DNA from: JBJMQS01 sp045802605
GTDB lineage: Bacteria > Planctomycetota > Planctomycetia > Gemmatales > Gemmataceae
Reading direction: 5' to 3'
Assembly (NCBI GenBank): GCA_045802605.1
Contig: JBJMQS010000073.1
Span: 186,001-250,000 of the forward strand
Length of the DNA: 64,000 bases
In this document: positions 16,485-24,564 of the stretch, in pieces
Layout: each line of letters begins with the position of its first letter
How positions within the stretch are numbered: the first letter of the stretch is position 1
The notes under the pieces: model-generated
Seen by the model: the letters and a program-made list of their open reading frames with translations, nothing else
Told to the model about the DNA's origin: nothing
Databases searched by the model: none
Translations under genes and position numbers: made by a program

Positions 16485-17299
16485 CTCACGACGCAAACCG
16501 CCCCGCCGCGAAAGGTCAGCCGCTGACCGTCATGGTTCCAATCCGCAATTTTGCCGGCGGGATTCGTCAGTTTCTTGATGCTTGGTCGAAAGCGCTTTCC
16601 GCGGAAACTAGCGAATTCGAAGTCATTGTGATCGACGATGCGAGCGAGGACGGCACCGCCGAGGTCGTTCGAGAGTATTCCGCGAAACACGCGTATGTAA
16701 GTCTCATTCAGCATGAAACGCCTCAAGGTCTAGGTGCCGCCGTGCGATCGGGCTTTGCCGTGAGTCGTCACGGCCTCATTCTCATCGTCAGTCCGGATTG
16801 GCCATATCGCCCTTCCGATCTGCCAGCGATGGTCGAGGCGATGAAAGGTGCGGATGTCGTATCGCCGTTTCGGCCGGGAATAGTCCGACCGCGTTGGCAA
16901 CAGAGCCTTCTTCGATTTGCCCGAGTGCTGGCCCGAATCATCGTTGGTGTCGAGTGGCCATCGCAATCGGCCTGGTATGGCGGCAAGGATTTTCGCCGTC
17001 GCTTCGGCTGGCGGGTATGGTTTGGTTTGCGGCTTCAAGATCCGACCTGCGGCGTGCGACTATTGCGACGGTGGGTGTTGGAGCGATGTCCGATTCAATC
17101 GGATAGTTCATTCGCGCTGATTGAGATGTACGCCAAGGCGAATTTTGCGGGGGCGCTCTTCAACGAGGTCGCTTTGGGGCGGGCGGGAAACATCCCGGTC
17201 ATGCACGGGCCATTTGCAGTCAATCCCAGCGATGAGAAACGAGTTTTCCGTTCGCCGGAGTTCCATCCGGCACTTGCTACAGAAAGCAAAACGGGGTGA
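16481..17299 (+). CDS. Family 2 glycosyltransferase
   Basis: The 272-residue product is a GT-A fold, GT2-type enzyme that transfers a sugar from a nucleotide-sugar or to a polyprenyl phosphate. It has the opening strand TVMVPIRNFAGG, the nucleotide-binding VIDDASEDGT and the LILIVSPDWPYRP region where a DXD-like site lies. No membrane segments are seen, so it would act at the cytoplasmic face. It overlaps the GT39 gene by four bases (ATGA). With the ABC exporter this makes a three-gene set. Such a pair may form a dolichol-phosphate-sugar synthase plus a GT39 user of that lipid sugar. Confidence 0.88.
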   Translation: MTHDANRPAAKGQPLTVMVPIRNFAGGIRQFLDAWSKALSAETSEFEVIVIDDASEDGTAEVVREYSAKHAYVSLIQHETPQGLGAAVRSGFAVSRHGLILIVSPDWPYRPSDLPAMVEAMKGADVVSPFRPGIVRPRWQQSLLRFARVLARIIVGVEWPSQSAWYGGKDFRRRFGWRVWFGLRLQDPTCGVRLLRRWVLERCPIQSDSSFALIEMYAKANFAGALFNEVALGRAGNIPVMHGPFAVNPSDEKRVFRSPEFHPALATESKTG

Positions 17300-17320
17300 G
17301 TCGCCAAGCGACTCACCCCG
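17292..17320. terminator. Perfect 13-bp hairpin between convergent genes
   Basis: Arms 17292-17304 (cggggtgagtcgc) and 17308-17320 are exact reverse complements with a 3-base loop. The element overlaps the end of the GT2 gene and lies 18 bases before the secretin stop on the other strand. T-rich sequence follows on the plus side (gtttgtgatatttctt). It probably ends transcription from both sides. Confidence 0.75.
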
Positions 17321-17338
17321 CAGAGTTTGTGATATTTC

Positions 17339-20300
17339 TTACTCGTTCATCGAGTTGTAGCCGGTCTGCTTGATCTCTTCTTCCGAATTGATGATCACGC
17401 GTGGCGTCACCATCATCAGCAAGCTCTGAGCCTCCCGGCCAAACCCGCTGTTGCGGAAGAGGCGATTGACATAGGGCAGCTTGCTCAACACCGGCGGGCC
17501 GAACTCGTTGCGGCCTTCCGACAGCGTCTTCAAGCCACCGATGATCACGGTACCACCGTCCGGCACACTGACAGTTGTCTGAATGCTGATCAGCGACAAC
17601 TGCGGCTGTTGGATGAACTGCGTGAACGGAATCGGCTGGCCCTGGGCACCACCCTCAAACACCGGAGTGATGAAGGTCGTCACCGGGAAGAGCGGCACGT
17701 TGGCCGACGCCAAGTTCGCCAGACGCTGGTTGATGTTCATTCGGACGAACCGGCGATCCGCCGAAACCACGGCCTGCAAGGTCATTTCCACGCCGAGCGG
17801 GAACGGGTTGTTCTGCGGCACGAAGACCATCTGGCCGCCGAACCCGACCACACCGACGTTGGTCACGAAGAACTGCTGGTCCTGCACGCTCATGTTCGAC
17901 GATTGACCGTTGAACAGCGTCAGCTTCGGAGCTTGCATCACGTGGATGCGGCGATCACCCTGAGCGGCTTCCATGAACATGAACACCTGAATCTCGCTCA
18001 AGAACGCTAGGCCCATCGACAAGCCGCCATCGAAGCCCGGGTTGTTCGGGTAGGCGAACGGTGGAATGCCATATTGGAAGCTCGATGAGCGGATCGGGAT
18101 ATCCAAGTCGCTCGTAAAGTTACCCGGGCCGCCGTTGCCCGCCGGGCTAAGACCGGCGACCATGCGGTTCGGTGAGAAGTCGTTAACTTGACCAGCGGGT
18201 TTGAACTGACCGCTGGTGATCTGTGGCTCAAACCGGCTCGTGCTCTTGTCGGTCTTCAGGTTGAGGTTGAAGTCGAGGCCAATCCGCTCGAAGAACGTTT
18301 CCGAGAGCGTGATTAGCTTGATCTCGACTGACACCTGCAGGTCTTGCAGACGGCGGAGAGCCTCGAGCAATTGCTCGACTTGCTCCTGCACGTCGGTAGT
18401 CTGGTTGATGATCAAGGCCATGCCGATTGGCATGTACTCGACCGTGCCTGAGCCACCAACTTCGGACCAAGACTGCGGAGCGACCGTGTTCTGGATCAGC
18501 TTAATCAGCATGTCCTGCATGGTCTGCTTGGCCATGGTCGTCGCCCCGATTGGCGACATGCTGGTCTGCGGCTGATTTGCACCCGGGCTGGTAGTCAACG
18601 TCGGCTGGCCATTGCTGCTAACCGGCGTTCCCTCGCCGAGTTGGAATCGGCCATTGTTAGAAGGCGTCGTCTGCCCACCGCGAAGATTGATGCTCTGGGC
18701 TTCGACCACGCGGTCGAGAGCCTTTTGCAGATTCATGCTGTTAGGCTGAACGTAATCTTCGATCGGCATGACGAGGTCCGCGACGCGATAGACGCGCTGG
18801 ACCATTCGGCCGCGGGCTCGCTTCTCAGTTGTCACCTTGAGTACGTCATCGGAAATGACGGTCGTCAGGTGGACCTGGGCGAGGAGATTCTTAAGAGCGT
18901 ACTCCAGCCGGACTCCGTCCAACTTGATTGTGACGGGTTGCTCCAAGCTAATGTGCTCTTCTTCGAGAGCGGTCGTTTCGACAACAATATTCAGGCCGGT
19001 CATAGTTCGGATGTCGTCAATGACCTGGCGAAGCGGAGAATTCTGGAAGCTGAGATCGCTCGGCAAAGTTAACCGATACTGAATCTCGCGCTCGGCTGGT
19101 GTGTGATTGCGGAGATTGATCGTCTCGTTACCGGTACCGCGATCTTTGTTGTGACCGCTAACGAGCGGATCGATCTTTAGTGGATCCTTGTCAGTCACGG
19201 CCGGGCCAGGATCCTGAATCGCATTCATGGCATTAACAAAGGTCGTCTCTGATGCCTTCTTGTTCTTCTCGTAATCGTTGAGGTTCGCCTTGGCCGTTGT
19301 GATGGTCTCGATTGACGCAAGTGCCGGATCGTCAGGATTCAACTCATGAATCTTGGCTGCGACAACCTTAGCCTCGGCGTACTTGCCTTCTTTCCAAAGC
19401 TGGCCGTGCTGTTTCCAGAGTTCCTTGATCTGCTCATTCAGCCGATCGTTGGCGCTGGAATTACGAGCCATCTCGGCGTCGTGCTTGGTCTTGCGCGAGG
19501 TGACCTTGGTCTCGGCATCCTTCTGGCCTTTGACCATCTTCAGGTTCTGCAACCGATTCTCGACCGGCCGTTGAAGCATGACGATTTCGTTAGCTTCGAG
19601 CTGGCTTTGCTTGACCTTGGTCAAATAGGCTTCGAGGGTGTCGAGCGCGAGATCGGTCTCACCGCGCTCGAACAACTTGATCGCTTCGGACTGAGCCTTT
19701 TGGCCCTCTTCGCGGAGACGTTGATACTCGATCTTCTGCAACGCACGCATTTGGCCGGCGAGCGAGTCCTGCGGAGCCGCCGGTGCGGTCTGCGACGGAA
19801 TGAGATTCCGCGGCGGAGTTGGCTGCATCATCGGGGCTGGCGGCGTCGCCAGCATCGGCGTCGGCTCTTGCGCCACCGGAGCGGCGACCGGCATCACGGG
19901 AGCCGGCAATGGAGCCGGAGCTTGTTCTGCTGGTTGGAGAGCTTTCTCGGCCGCATCGATCTGGCGGAGGACGTTGGCCGCTTCGGCCTGGCACTTGTAA
20001 GGGCCGTTGTACGCCTCGATCGCGAGTTGCCGCGCGACTTCCAACTGACCGTTCTGAATTTCCACCCGTGCTTTGTCGATCAGGCCTTTACCTAAAGCCG
20101 CGTTATCCACGACAGCCGCAGCCGCCTGCACCGAAGACAGTTTGGCTTCAATCGGGCGCGTGTCGAGCCCGAAGTCGGTCGCGAGCTGCATGGCGTTATT
20201 GAGCTTCTGCTGACAAGCCTCGCGGTTGGCCGGTGGATCGTTCGGACCGCAATTGACGGTAACAGCATCGCGGACCTGCTTGTTCACCGCCATCATCAGA

Positions 20301-21286
20301 TCGTTGAGGCAGCGGATTGGGTTTTCTTCATCCGGTTTGAACTCAGCGTTCAGCTTCTGGGCTTCCATGAATTTCGCGCGGGCTTCGACGAGTTTGCCGG
20401 CTCGCATGGCCGACTTGCCTTCGGCCATCAGCAACTTGGCCTGCTCACGCGTCGGGCTCATCGCCGTGTTAGCGGTACCCGAGACGCGGAGAATATCGGA
20501 CTTGTTGGCACGAGTGTCTTCATTCCACGTGGGAGCCGGAGCGGCTTTGTCATCTGTGCGGGCGAGGGCAGGGCCACTCTTCTTGTTCTTGGCGCGGGCT
20601 GTTTGAATGTCAGAAAGTAACTTCTGCGGCTTATCGTTGCCGTCCCACACGCTGTAGTTGCCATGCAGCCGCTCGGCGCGGTAGCACATGCCTTCCGCTT
20701 CATCGAGCTTGCCGTTGTCGTAGCATTTGCGGGCCTCGGTCAGAAGCCGGGCCGACTCGAGCTTCTCAGCGCGAGATCGAGCCTTCTGCAAATCGTCGAG
20801 ACACTTGTTCGGGTTATCGTCGAACATTCCCCAGCGGGTGTTCGAGGCATTCGCTTTCGAAGCGAGGGCTTGGGCCTCGTCGAAACGGCCGGCGGTGAGG
20901 GATTCGCGGGCGTTCTTGAGAAGCAACTTGGGGTCGGCGTTTGGGGCAGCCTTGGCGCGGGCATTGATGATGTCGGCGAGCATACGCTCCGGCGTTTCGC
21001 CTTCCCAGAAGGGCAGCGGCGAGCCCTGATTTTGGGCTTCCTTGGCGTATTTCTCAGCCGCGGCGAAGTCGCCGGACTGGAACGCGGCTCGTGCTTTTCG
21101 CAACAGCTCGCGAGTGGCATCCGCACCTTTCGCGGCGGATGGACCCGCATCGCGAACCGCGGAAATCGGTGCCGGGCTCGACTGCGCCAGCAGCCGGCCT
21201 TCCACGGCGGAAATCGCCGGCAAGAGCGCTAAACTGATTGCGACGCTCTTCCACTTCCGCGCCGTTGTCCGCGACACCATGGCCAT
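17339..21286 (-). CDS. Large secretin of the type II/III secretion or type IV pilus class
   Basis: The 1315-residue product has a signal peptide (hydrophobic near KSVAISLALLPAISAVEG). A long N-terminal half has repeated Ala/Lys-rich helices, possibly TPR-like. A secretin N0/STN-type domain lies near 735-800 (NSPLRQVIDDIRTMTGL, LEYALKNLL). The C-terminal secretin barrel domain (about 1040-1310) has VSVPDGGTVIIGGL and SKLPYVNRLFRNSGF. Secretins form outer-membrane channels for proteins or pili. I chose ATG 21286 for its aaggggg ribosome site and following signal peptide; the longer open frame to 21454 adds unlikely residues. The N-terminal helical repeats are far longer than in GspD. It shares N-domain motifs with the 59279 gene. 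Confidence 0.9.
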   Translation of the reverse strand: MAMVSRTTARKWKSVAISLALLPAISAVEGRLLAQSSPAPISAVRDAGPSAAKGADATRELLRKARAAFQSGDFAAAEKYAKEAQNQGSPLPFWEGETPERMLADIINARAKAAPNADPKLLLKNARESLTAGRFDEAQALASKANASNTRWGMFDDNPNKCLDDLQKARSRAEKLESARLLTEARKCYDNGKLDEAEGMCYRAERLHGNYSVWDGNDKPQKLLSDIQTARAKNKKSGPALARTDDKAAPAPTWNEDTRANKSDILRVSGTANTAMSPTREQAKLLMAEGKSAMRAGKLVEARAKFMEAQKLNAEFKPDEENPIRCLNDLMMAVNKQVRDAVTVNCGPNDPPANREACQQKLNNAMQLATDFGLDTRPIEAKLSSVQAAAAVVDNAALGKGLIDKARVEIQNGQLEVARQLAIEAYNGPYKCQAEAANVLRQIDAAEKALQPAEQAPAPLPAPVMPVAAPVAQEPTPMLATPPAPMMQPTPPRNLIPSQTAPAAPQDSLAGQMRALQKIEYQRLREEGQKAQSEAIKLFERGETDLALDTLEAYLTKVKQSQLEANEIVMLQRPVENRLQNLKMVKGQKDAETKVTSRKTKHDAEMARNSSANDRLNEQIKELWKQHGQLWKEGKYAEAKVVAAKIHELNPDDPALASIETITTAKANLNDYEKNKKASETTFVNAMNAIQDPGPAVTDKDPLKIDPLVSGHNKDRGTGNETINLRNHTPAEREIQYRLTLPSDLSFQNSPLRQVIDDIRTMTGLNIVVETTALEEEHISLEQPVTIKLDGVRLEYALKNLLAQVHLTTVISDDVLKVTTEKRARGRMVQRVYRVADLVMPIEDYVQPNSMNLQKALDRVVEAQSINLRGGQTTPSNNGRFQLGEGTPVSSNGQPTLTTSPGANQPQTSMSPIGATTMAKQTMQDMLIKLIQNTVAPQSWSEVGGSGTVEYMPIGMALIINQTTDVQEQVEQLLEALRRLQDLQVSVEIKLITLSETFFERIGLDFNLNLKTDKSTSRFEPQITSGQFKPAGQVNDFSPNRMVAGLSPAGNGGPGNFTSDLDIPIRSSSFQYGIPPFAYPNNPGFDGGLSMGLAFLSEIQVFMFMEAAQGDRRIHVMQAPKLTLFNGQSSNMSVQDQQFFVTNVGVVGFGGQMVFVPQNNPFPLGVEMTLQAVVSADRRFVRMNINQRLANLASANVPLFPVTTFITPVFEGGAQGQPIPFTQFIQQPQLSLISIQTTVSVPDGGTVIIGGLKTLSEGRNEFGPPVLSKLPYVNRLFRNSGFGREAQSLLMMVTPRVIINSEEEIKQTGYNSMNE

Positions 21287-21780
21287 TTCCCCCTTGTCGC
21301 ACCCAACTCGCCGAGGCGAGTGAGCCCCCATTCCTCCCGGCCCAACACCAGTCACGGTGCTGTCCCCAGCCGGTGGCCCAATCGCCTCCCAGAGGCACGG
21401 GCCGCGCGGTGTTTGGCCGCGCATCGAAATCTGGACCGAATCGAGGCGGGACACTAGCCACCGCGCGATTTGCGGTCAATAGAAAAAACGCAAAAAATAT
21501 TGCAGATCGGGACTAGATGAGTCGCGGCTTTACCCAACCCACCAAATCTCAGGCTGTGGTCCGGCGAAACATGCGCCCGCATGTTGTAAAATTTTTACTT
21601 CGGCGTCAAAAGCGGACGGAAGTGGACACGTTGACTGCGCGACTGTTCGGCGTGCCCACCCATGGACGCGTTTGGGAACTCCCGCGATCCAACTAGCTGG
21701 CGTAACATGGGTTCATTGCAGCGCGATGGACTATGCTGTATTCTTGCCCGAGCTGTCTAATCAATGGTTCGCCATCAAAG
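21287..21780. other. Intergenic region between the secretin and the CbrC-family gene
   Basis: About 490 bases without a supported gene. It should hold the secretin promoter on the minus strand. An A-rich tract (aaaaaacgcaaaaaatattg, about 21483-21502) lies in it and may be part of an upstream element. The frame continuing upstream of the secretin start to 21454 is not likely to be translated. No clear repeat or RNA gene was found. Confidence 0.4.
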
Positions 21781-22401
21781 ATGTTTCGGTACTTTTGCGG
21801 TCCACTACACGATATGTCGGACCTAGTCGAACGCGACGTGGCCTGTTCGCTTTGCGGGCAACCGGGTCGCTGTTTCCGACTTGAGCATGCTCTGTGCCCA
21901 TCGATTGCACTGGACGCAAAGGAGACCGGCGTCGGGTGTTTCGATTGTCTGCGACAAGGCCGGTTCGAATTCTGGCATGACACGGACATTGGCTTGCTGG
22001 ATGAGAACGGGCTCACCCATGTGTACAATCACAACCAATCGCCGCCGCCAGATTTTCCTGCATCGGCGTTAGTGGAACTTCGGCGAACGCCACAGATTGT
22101 CACATGCCAGCAGGAACTTTGGCTGACACACTGTAACGATTTCATGGCCTACATAGGAACGTGGGATCGGGAAGACTTCTATGCTCATGCCCCTGGAGGC
22201 GACGCCCGGGCGCTCTTTCACGACATGACCGACGAGGATTACCGCCATCTTTGGGACGAGAGTCTGCCACCTGCCGCGGAGCGTCTGGAATCATGGCACG
22301 CCACGTTCTATGCTTTTCGCTGTTTGAACTGCGGGAAGCTGCGGGGCAACCGGCCCTTTACAATGTCAAATCATCGAGAGTCCACCATGATGAATCCGTA
22401 A
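21781..22401 (+). CDS. CbrC family (UPF0167) protein
   Basis: The family is named for E. coli CbrC (colicin response in E. coli) but its biochemical role is unclear. The roughly 206-residue product has the expected order: MFRYFCGPL at the start, CSLCGQPGRCF, GVGCFDCLRQGRFEF, the RTPQIVTCQQELWLTHCNDFMAYIG stretch and a final FRCLNCGKLRG. The CxxC pairs suggest zinc binding. I chose ATG 21781 because FRY aligns with the usual FRYHP start; an in-frame ATG at 21733 is possible. It sits in a small accessory-looking group with a toxin-antitoxin pair 10 bases downstream. Confidence 0.78.
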   Translation: MFRYFCGPLHDMSDLVERDVACSLCGQPGRCFRLEHALCPSIALDAKETGVGCFDCLRQGRFEFWHDTDIGLLDENGLTHVYNHNQSPPPDFPASALVELRRTPQIVTCQQELWLTHCNDFMAYIGTWDREDFYAHAPGGDARALFHDMTDEDYRHLWDESLPPAAERLESWHATFYAFRCLNCGKLRGNRPFTMSNHRESTMMNP

Positions 22402-22410
22402 AGTAGACGC

Positions 22411-22881
22411 ATGGAATCGGTTTATCTCGAAACAACATTTATCAGTTATTTGGTCGCTGGACCGAGCCAGGACCTCAAAGTCGCAGGTCACCAGCAAACA
22501 ACCCAGGAATGGTGGACCAATCGCCGTGCTGCATTCACTTGCTTTGTGTCGCCCGTTGTGACCCGCGAGGCGTCAGCGGGTGACGCTGCCGAGGTGCAAA
22601 AGCGACTGGCCGTTATGTCGAATTTGCCCTTACTTCAGGTCATGGTCGATGCGCAATCTTTGATCCGGGCGATCACAAATGCAGGGATTCTTCCGCCACA
22701 TGCATTTGCCGATGCAGCTCATGTCGCGGTTGCGACGGCTCACCATATTGATTTTCTGCTAACCTGGAATTGCAAGCATCTGGCGAATGCTCAGATTGCG
22801 CGACAGATTCGATTGGTTTGCGATCGACTTGGATTTGTGATGCCAACAATTTGTACTCCTGATCAACTGATGGGAGCGTGA
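22411..22881 (+). CDS. VapC-type PIN-domain toxin
   Basis: PIN-domain toxins are metal-dependent RNases that are held in check by a partner antitoxin. The 156-residue product starts SVYLETTFISYLVA, where the first acidic residue is Glu, as is common in this subgroup. Further candidate acidic and polar site residues lie in VTREASAGDAAE, AFADAAHVAVA and LLTWNCKHLANA. Its stop is followed by one base and then the start of a small antitoxin-like gene. Toxin-first order occurs in some families. The two genes are likely a mobile or addiction module in this accessory stretch. Confidence 0.85.
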   Translation: MESVYLETTFISYLVAGPSQDLKVAGHQQTTQEWWTNRRAAFTCFVSPVVTREASAGDAAEVQKRLAVMSNLPLLQVMVDAQSLIRAITNAGILPPHAFADAAHVAVATAHHIDFLLTWNCKHLANAQIARQIRLVCDRLGFVMPTICTPDQLMGA

Positions 22882-22882
22882 C

Positions 22883-23110
22883 ATGTGGGAAGATCCGATC
22901 GTTGCCGAGGTCCATCGCATTCGTGAACAGATCGCAGCGGAATGCAATTACGATCTCGATGAATTCTTAGCCAGTCTCCGAGAAGAACAAGATCGATATT
23001 CAGATCGCCTTGTCCGGCTTGACGAGACTGCGGAACCCACTGCTGAAGCTGGCCGGGGCCGAAGCGCAGGCGCTTCGGGAGATACACCGGAATCGGCACC
23101 GGCAGCTTAG
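22883..23110 (+). CDS. Small antitoxin-like protein paired with the PIN toxin
   Basis: The 75-residue product begins MWEDPIVAEVHRIREQIAAE and continues NYDLDEFLASLREEQ, a pattern I associate with short antitoxins that accompany VapC-like PIN proteins. It would bind the toxin and perhaps the promoter. ATG 22883 lies one base after the toxin stop. The last 30 or so residues (after DRLVRL) are Ala/Gly/Glu-rich and look like an added tail; the DNA there contains an 8-bp hairpin (23059-23078). Typical partners end shortly after this point, so the 3' part may be rearranged. No DNA-binding fold is recognised with confidence. Confidence 0.72.
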   Translation: MWEDPIVAEVHRIREQIAAECNYDLDEFLASLREEQDRYSDRLVRLDETAEPTAEAGRGRSAGASGDTPESAPAA

Positions 23111-23127
23111 CAGCTGGAGAGCGCACG

Positions 23128-23490
23128 GTGGCTGTCGTTGCGTCGCGGACGCCGGAAGGGGAGCCGGCCGAGTGCATGCTCTGTGGGCGAAAGGCCTTGG
23201 TGTCGCCGTCGAATTTCCCGACGGCCGACGCCCCATGCCCGTCGTGCGGATCCCTGCTGTGGCTGTCCGGCAGCCCGGAGCGCGAATTCGGGGACGAGAT
23301 GTCAGGCGTGATAAATGCCATGCGGGCGGCCATCCAGCGGGGTGCCGAGCGACTGGCTGATCTCAAATGGCCCGCCCTAGAACCGGACCCGCCGGCCGAA
23401 GCCGAGCCAGATCGGGCGGAGTTGGGCCTTCGCGAAGTCACCGACCCGGCGGGAATCCAGGCGGCCGAGGACTTGCTCTCCCGCAGCTAA
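23128..23490 (+). CDS. Zinc-ribbon protein of unknown function
   Basis: The 120-residue product has two cysteine pairs, AECMLCGRK and APCPSCGSL, spaced about 20 residues apart as in a zinc ribbon. The rest has no family I recognise; its C-terminal half is Pro/Glu-rich and charged (PPAEAEPDRAELGLREV). It starts at GTG 23128 with a ggaga site about 8 bases upstream, 18 bases after the antitoxin gene, so it may be in the same transcript. It is followed by a short gap and then thiL on the other strand. Confidence 0.65.
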   Translation: MAVVASRTPEGEPAECMLCGRKALVSPSNFPTADAPCPSCGSLLWLSGSPEREFGDEMSGVINAMRAAIQRGAERLADLKWPALEPDPPAEAEPDRAELGLREVTDPAGIQAAEDLLSRS

Positions 23491-23515
23491 AAGATCAATC
23501 GCGGATCGCACTAAG

Positions 23516-24436
23516 CTAACTTTCAAACCCATGCTCATACCCGGCCGCCGCCAGTGGCCGGCGCGTTTGTCCGTCGTCGATCCAGAGTCCTTGATCCACA
23601 CATTCGCCCACATGAAATACGGGCACGGGTGATTGCTTCGTCAGTCGCTGCCCGTCCTCCGGCGAAACAGTGAAGATCAATTCAAAGTCCTCACCATCAG
23701 ACAAAGCATGCTCGAGTGCCGAGCGGCCATCGTCTACGCTCCGGGCGGCGTCGGAGATTGGTATGGCGTCTGCGCGCACGATCGCACCGCAGTGACTTTC
23801 GCGAAGAATGTGAGAAAGATCTAAAGCGAAGCCGTCGCTGATATCCGTCAAAGCATGAAGCTCGACTTCGCGGTGCAGTGCGAGCGCCTCTCTTATTCGG
23901 GGCGTGAATTCGAGATGATGGCTGAGAATGCTGCCGCCCAAAGGGCCGGTCACGAAGATCCAGTCGCCGGGTTTTGCGCCCGACCGCTTCACCGGCCCGC
24001 GCTCCGTCGCTTCGCCGAGCATCGCCACGGAGATGCAGAGTGTTCCATGCCAGGTGTTCGTGTCGCCGCCAATAATGGCCGTATTGAACTCGCGCGCAAT
24101 CTCCTCCATGCCGCGAAACAACTCCTGAGCGATTTCCATTCCGCCCTTCCGCGGCAAACCCACGCTGATGACGCACGCCAGGGGTTTACCGGCCATCGCG
24201 GCAATGTCGCTCAAACTCACGGCAATCGCCTTGCGCCCCACGCGGTAAGGGCCCGCTTCGTCGAGGCGGAAGCAGGCGCCGTCGAGGAGCATGTCGGTCG
24301 TGACCAAACAGCGGGAAGCCTGCGGGAAATCAATCGCTGCCGCGTCATCGCCGGGCCCGATGGCCACACGGGGATGGCCCGCGATCCGCGATCGCAGCCA
24401 GTCGATGAACTCGCCTTCGCCACCGGGATGGGTCAT
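23516..24436 (-). CDS. thiL: Thiamine-monophosphate kinase
   Basis: ThiL phosphorylates thiamine monophosphate to thiamine pyrophosphate, the active cofactor, in the cytoplasm. The 306-residue product has the N-terminal motif GPGDDAAAID and TTDMLLDGACF. Then SLSDIAAMAGKP, IIGGDTN and DISDGFALDLSHI follow, in the usual order of the PurM-like fold. The metal-binding Asp residues GDD, TDM and SDG are all kept. Length is normal. Start ATG 24436 is divergent from the WD40 gene 128 bases away. No other thiamine genes are near. Confidence 0.95.
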   Translation of the reverse strand: MTHPGGEGEFIDWLRSRIAGHPRVAIGPGDDAAAIDFPQASRCLVTTDMLLDGACFRLDEAGPYRVGRKAIAVSLSDIAAMAGKPLACVISVGLPRKGGMEIAQELFRGMEEIAREFNTAIIGGDTNTWHGTLCISVAMLGEATERGPVKRSGAKPGDWIFVTGPLGGSILSHHLEFTPRIREALALHREVELHALTDISDGFALDLSHILRESHCGAIVRADAIPISDAARSVDDGRSALEHALSDGEDFELIFTVSPEDGQRLTKQSPVPVFHVGECVDQGLWIDDGQTRRPLAAAGYEHGFES

Positions 24437-24564
24437 CGTGTTTGCCCTGAATAATCGACACGACCGGCAAAGCCCTAGGCATCCGTCATCGGCCGCAAGA
24501 TTATTGTAAGATTGAACTCGGCCGGCAATTTTGCCACCCGAACGACAAAGGGCGGATAGGTTTT

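Noticed and set aside
23010..23360. Plus-strand frame overlapping the antitoxin tail (LRNPLLKLAGAEAQ)
   Set aside because: The start could be a fragment of another protein, but the rest is unlike any family and overlaps the zinc-ribbon gene.
22863..23441. Minus-strand open frame of 192 codons across the toxin-antitoxin area
   Set aside because: Arg/Ser-rich translation with no family likeness; opposite to three better supported genes.
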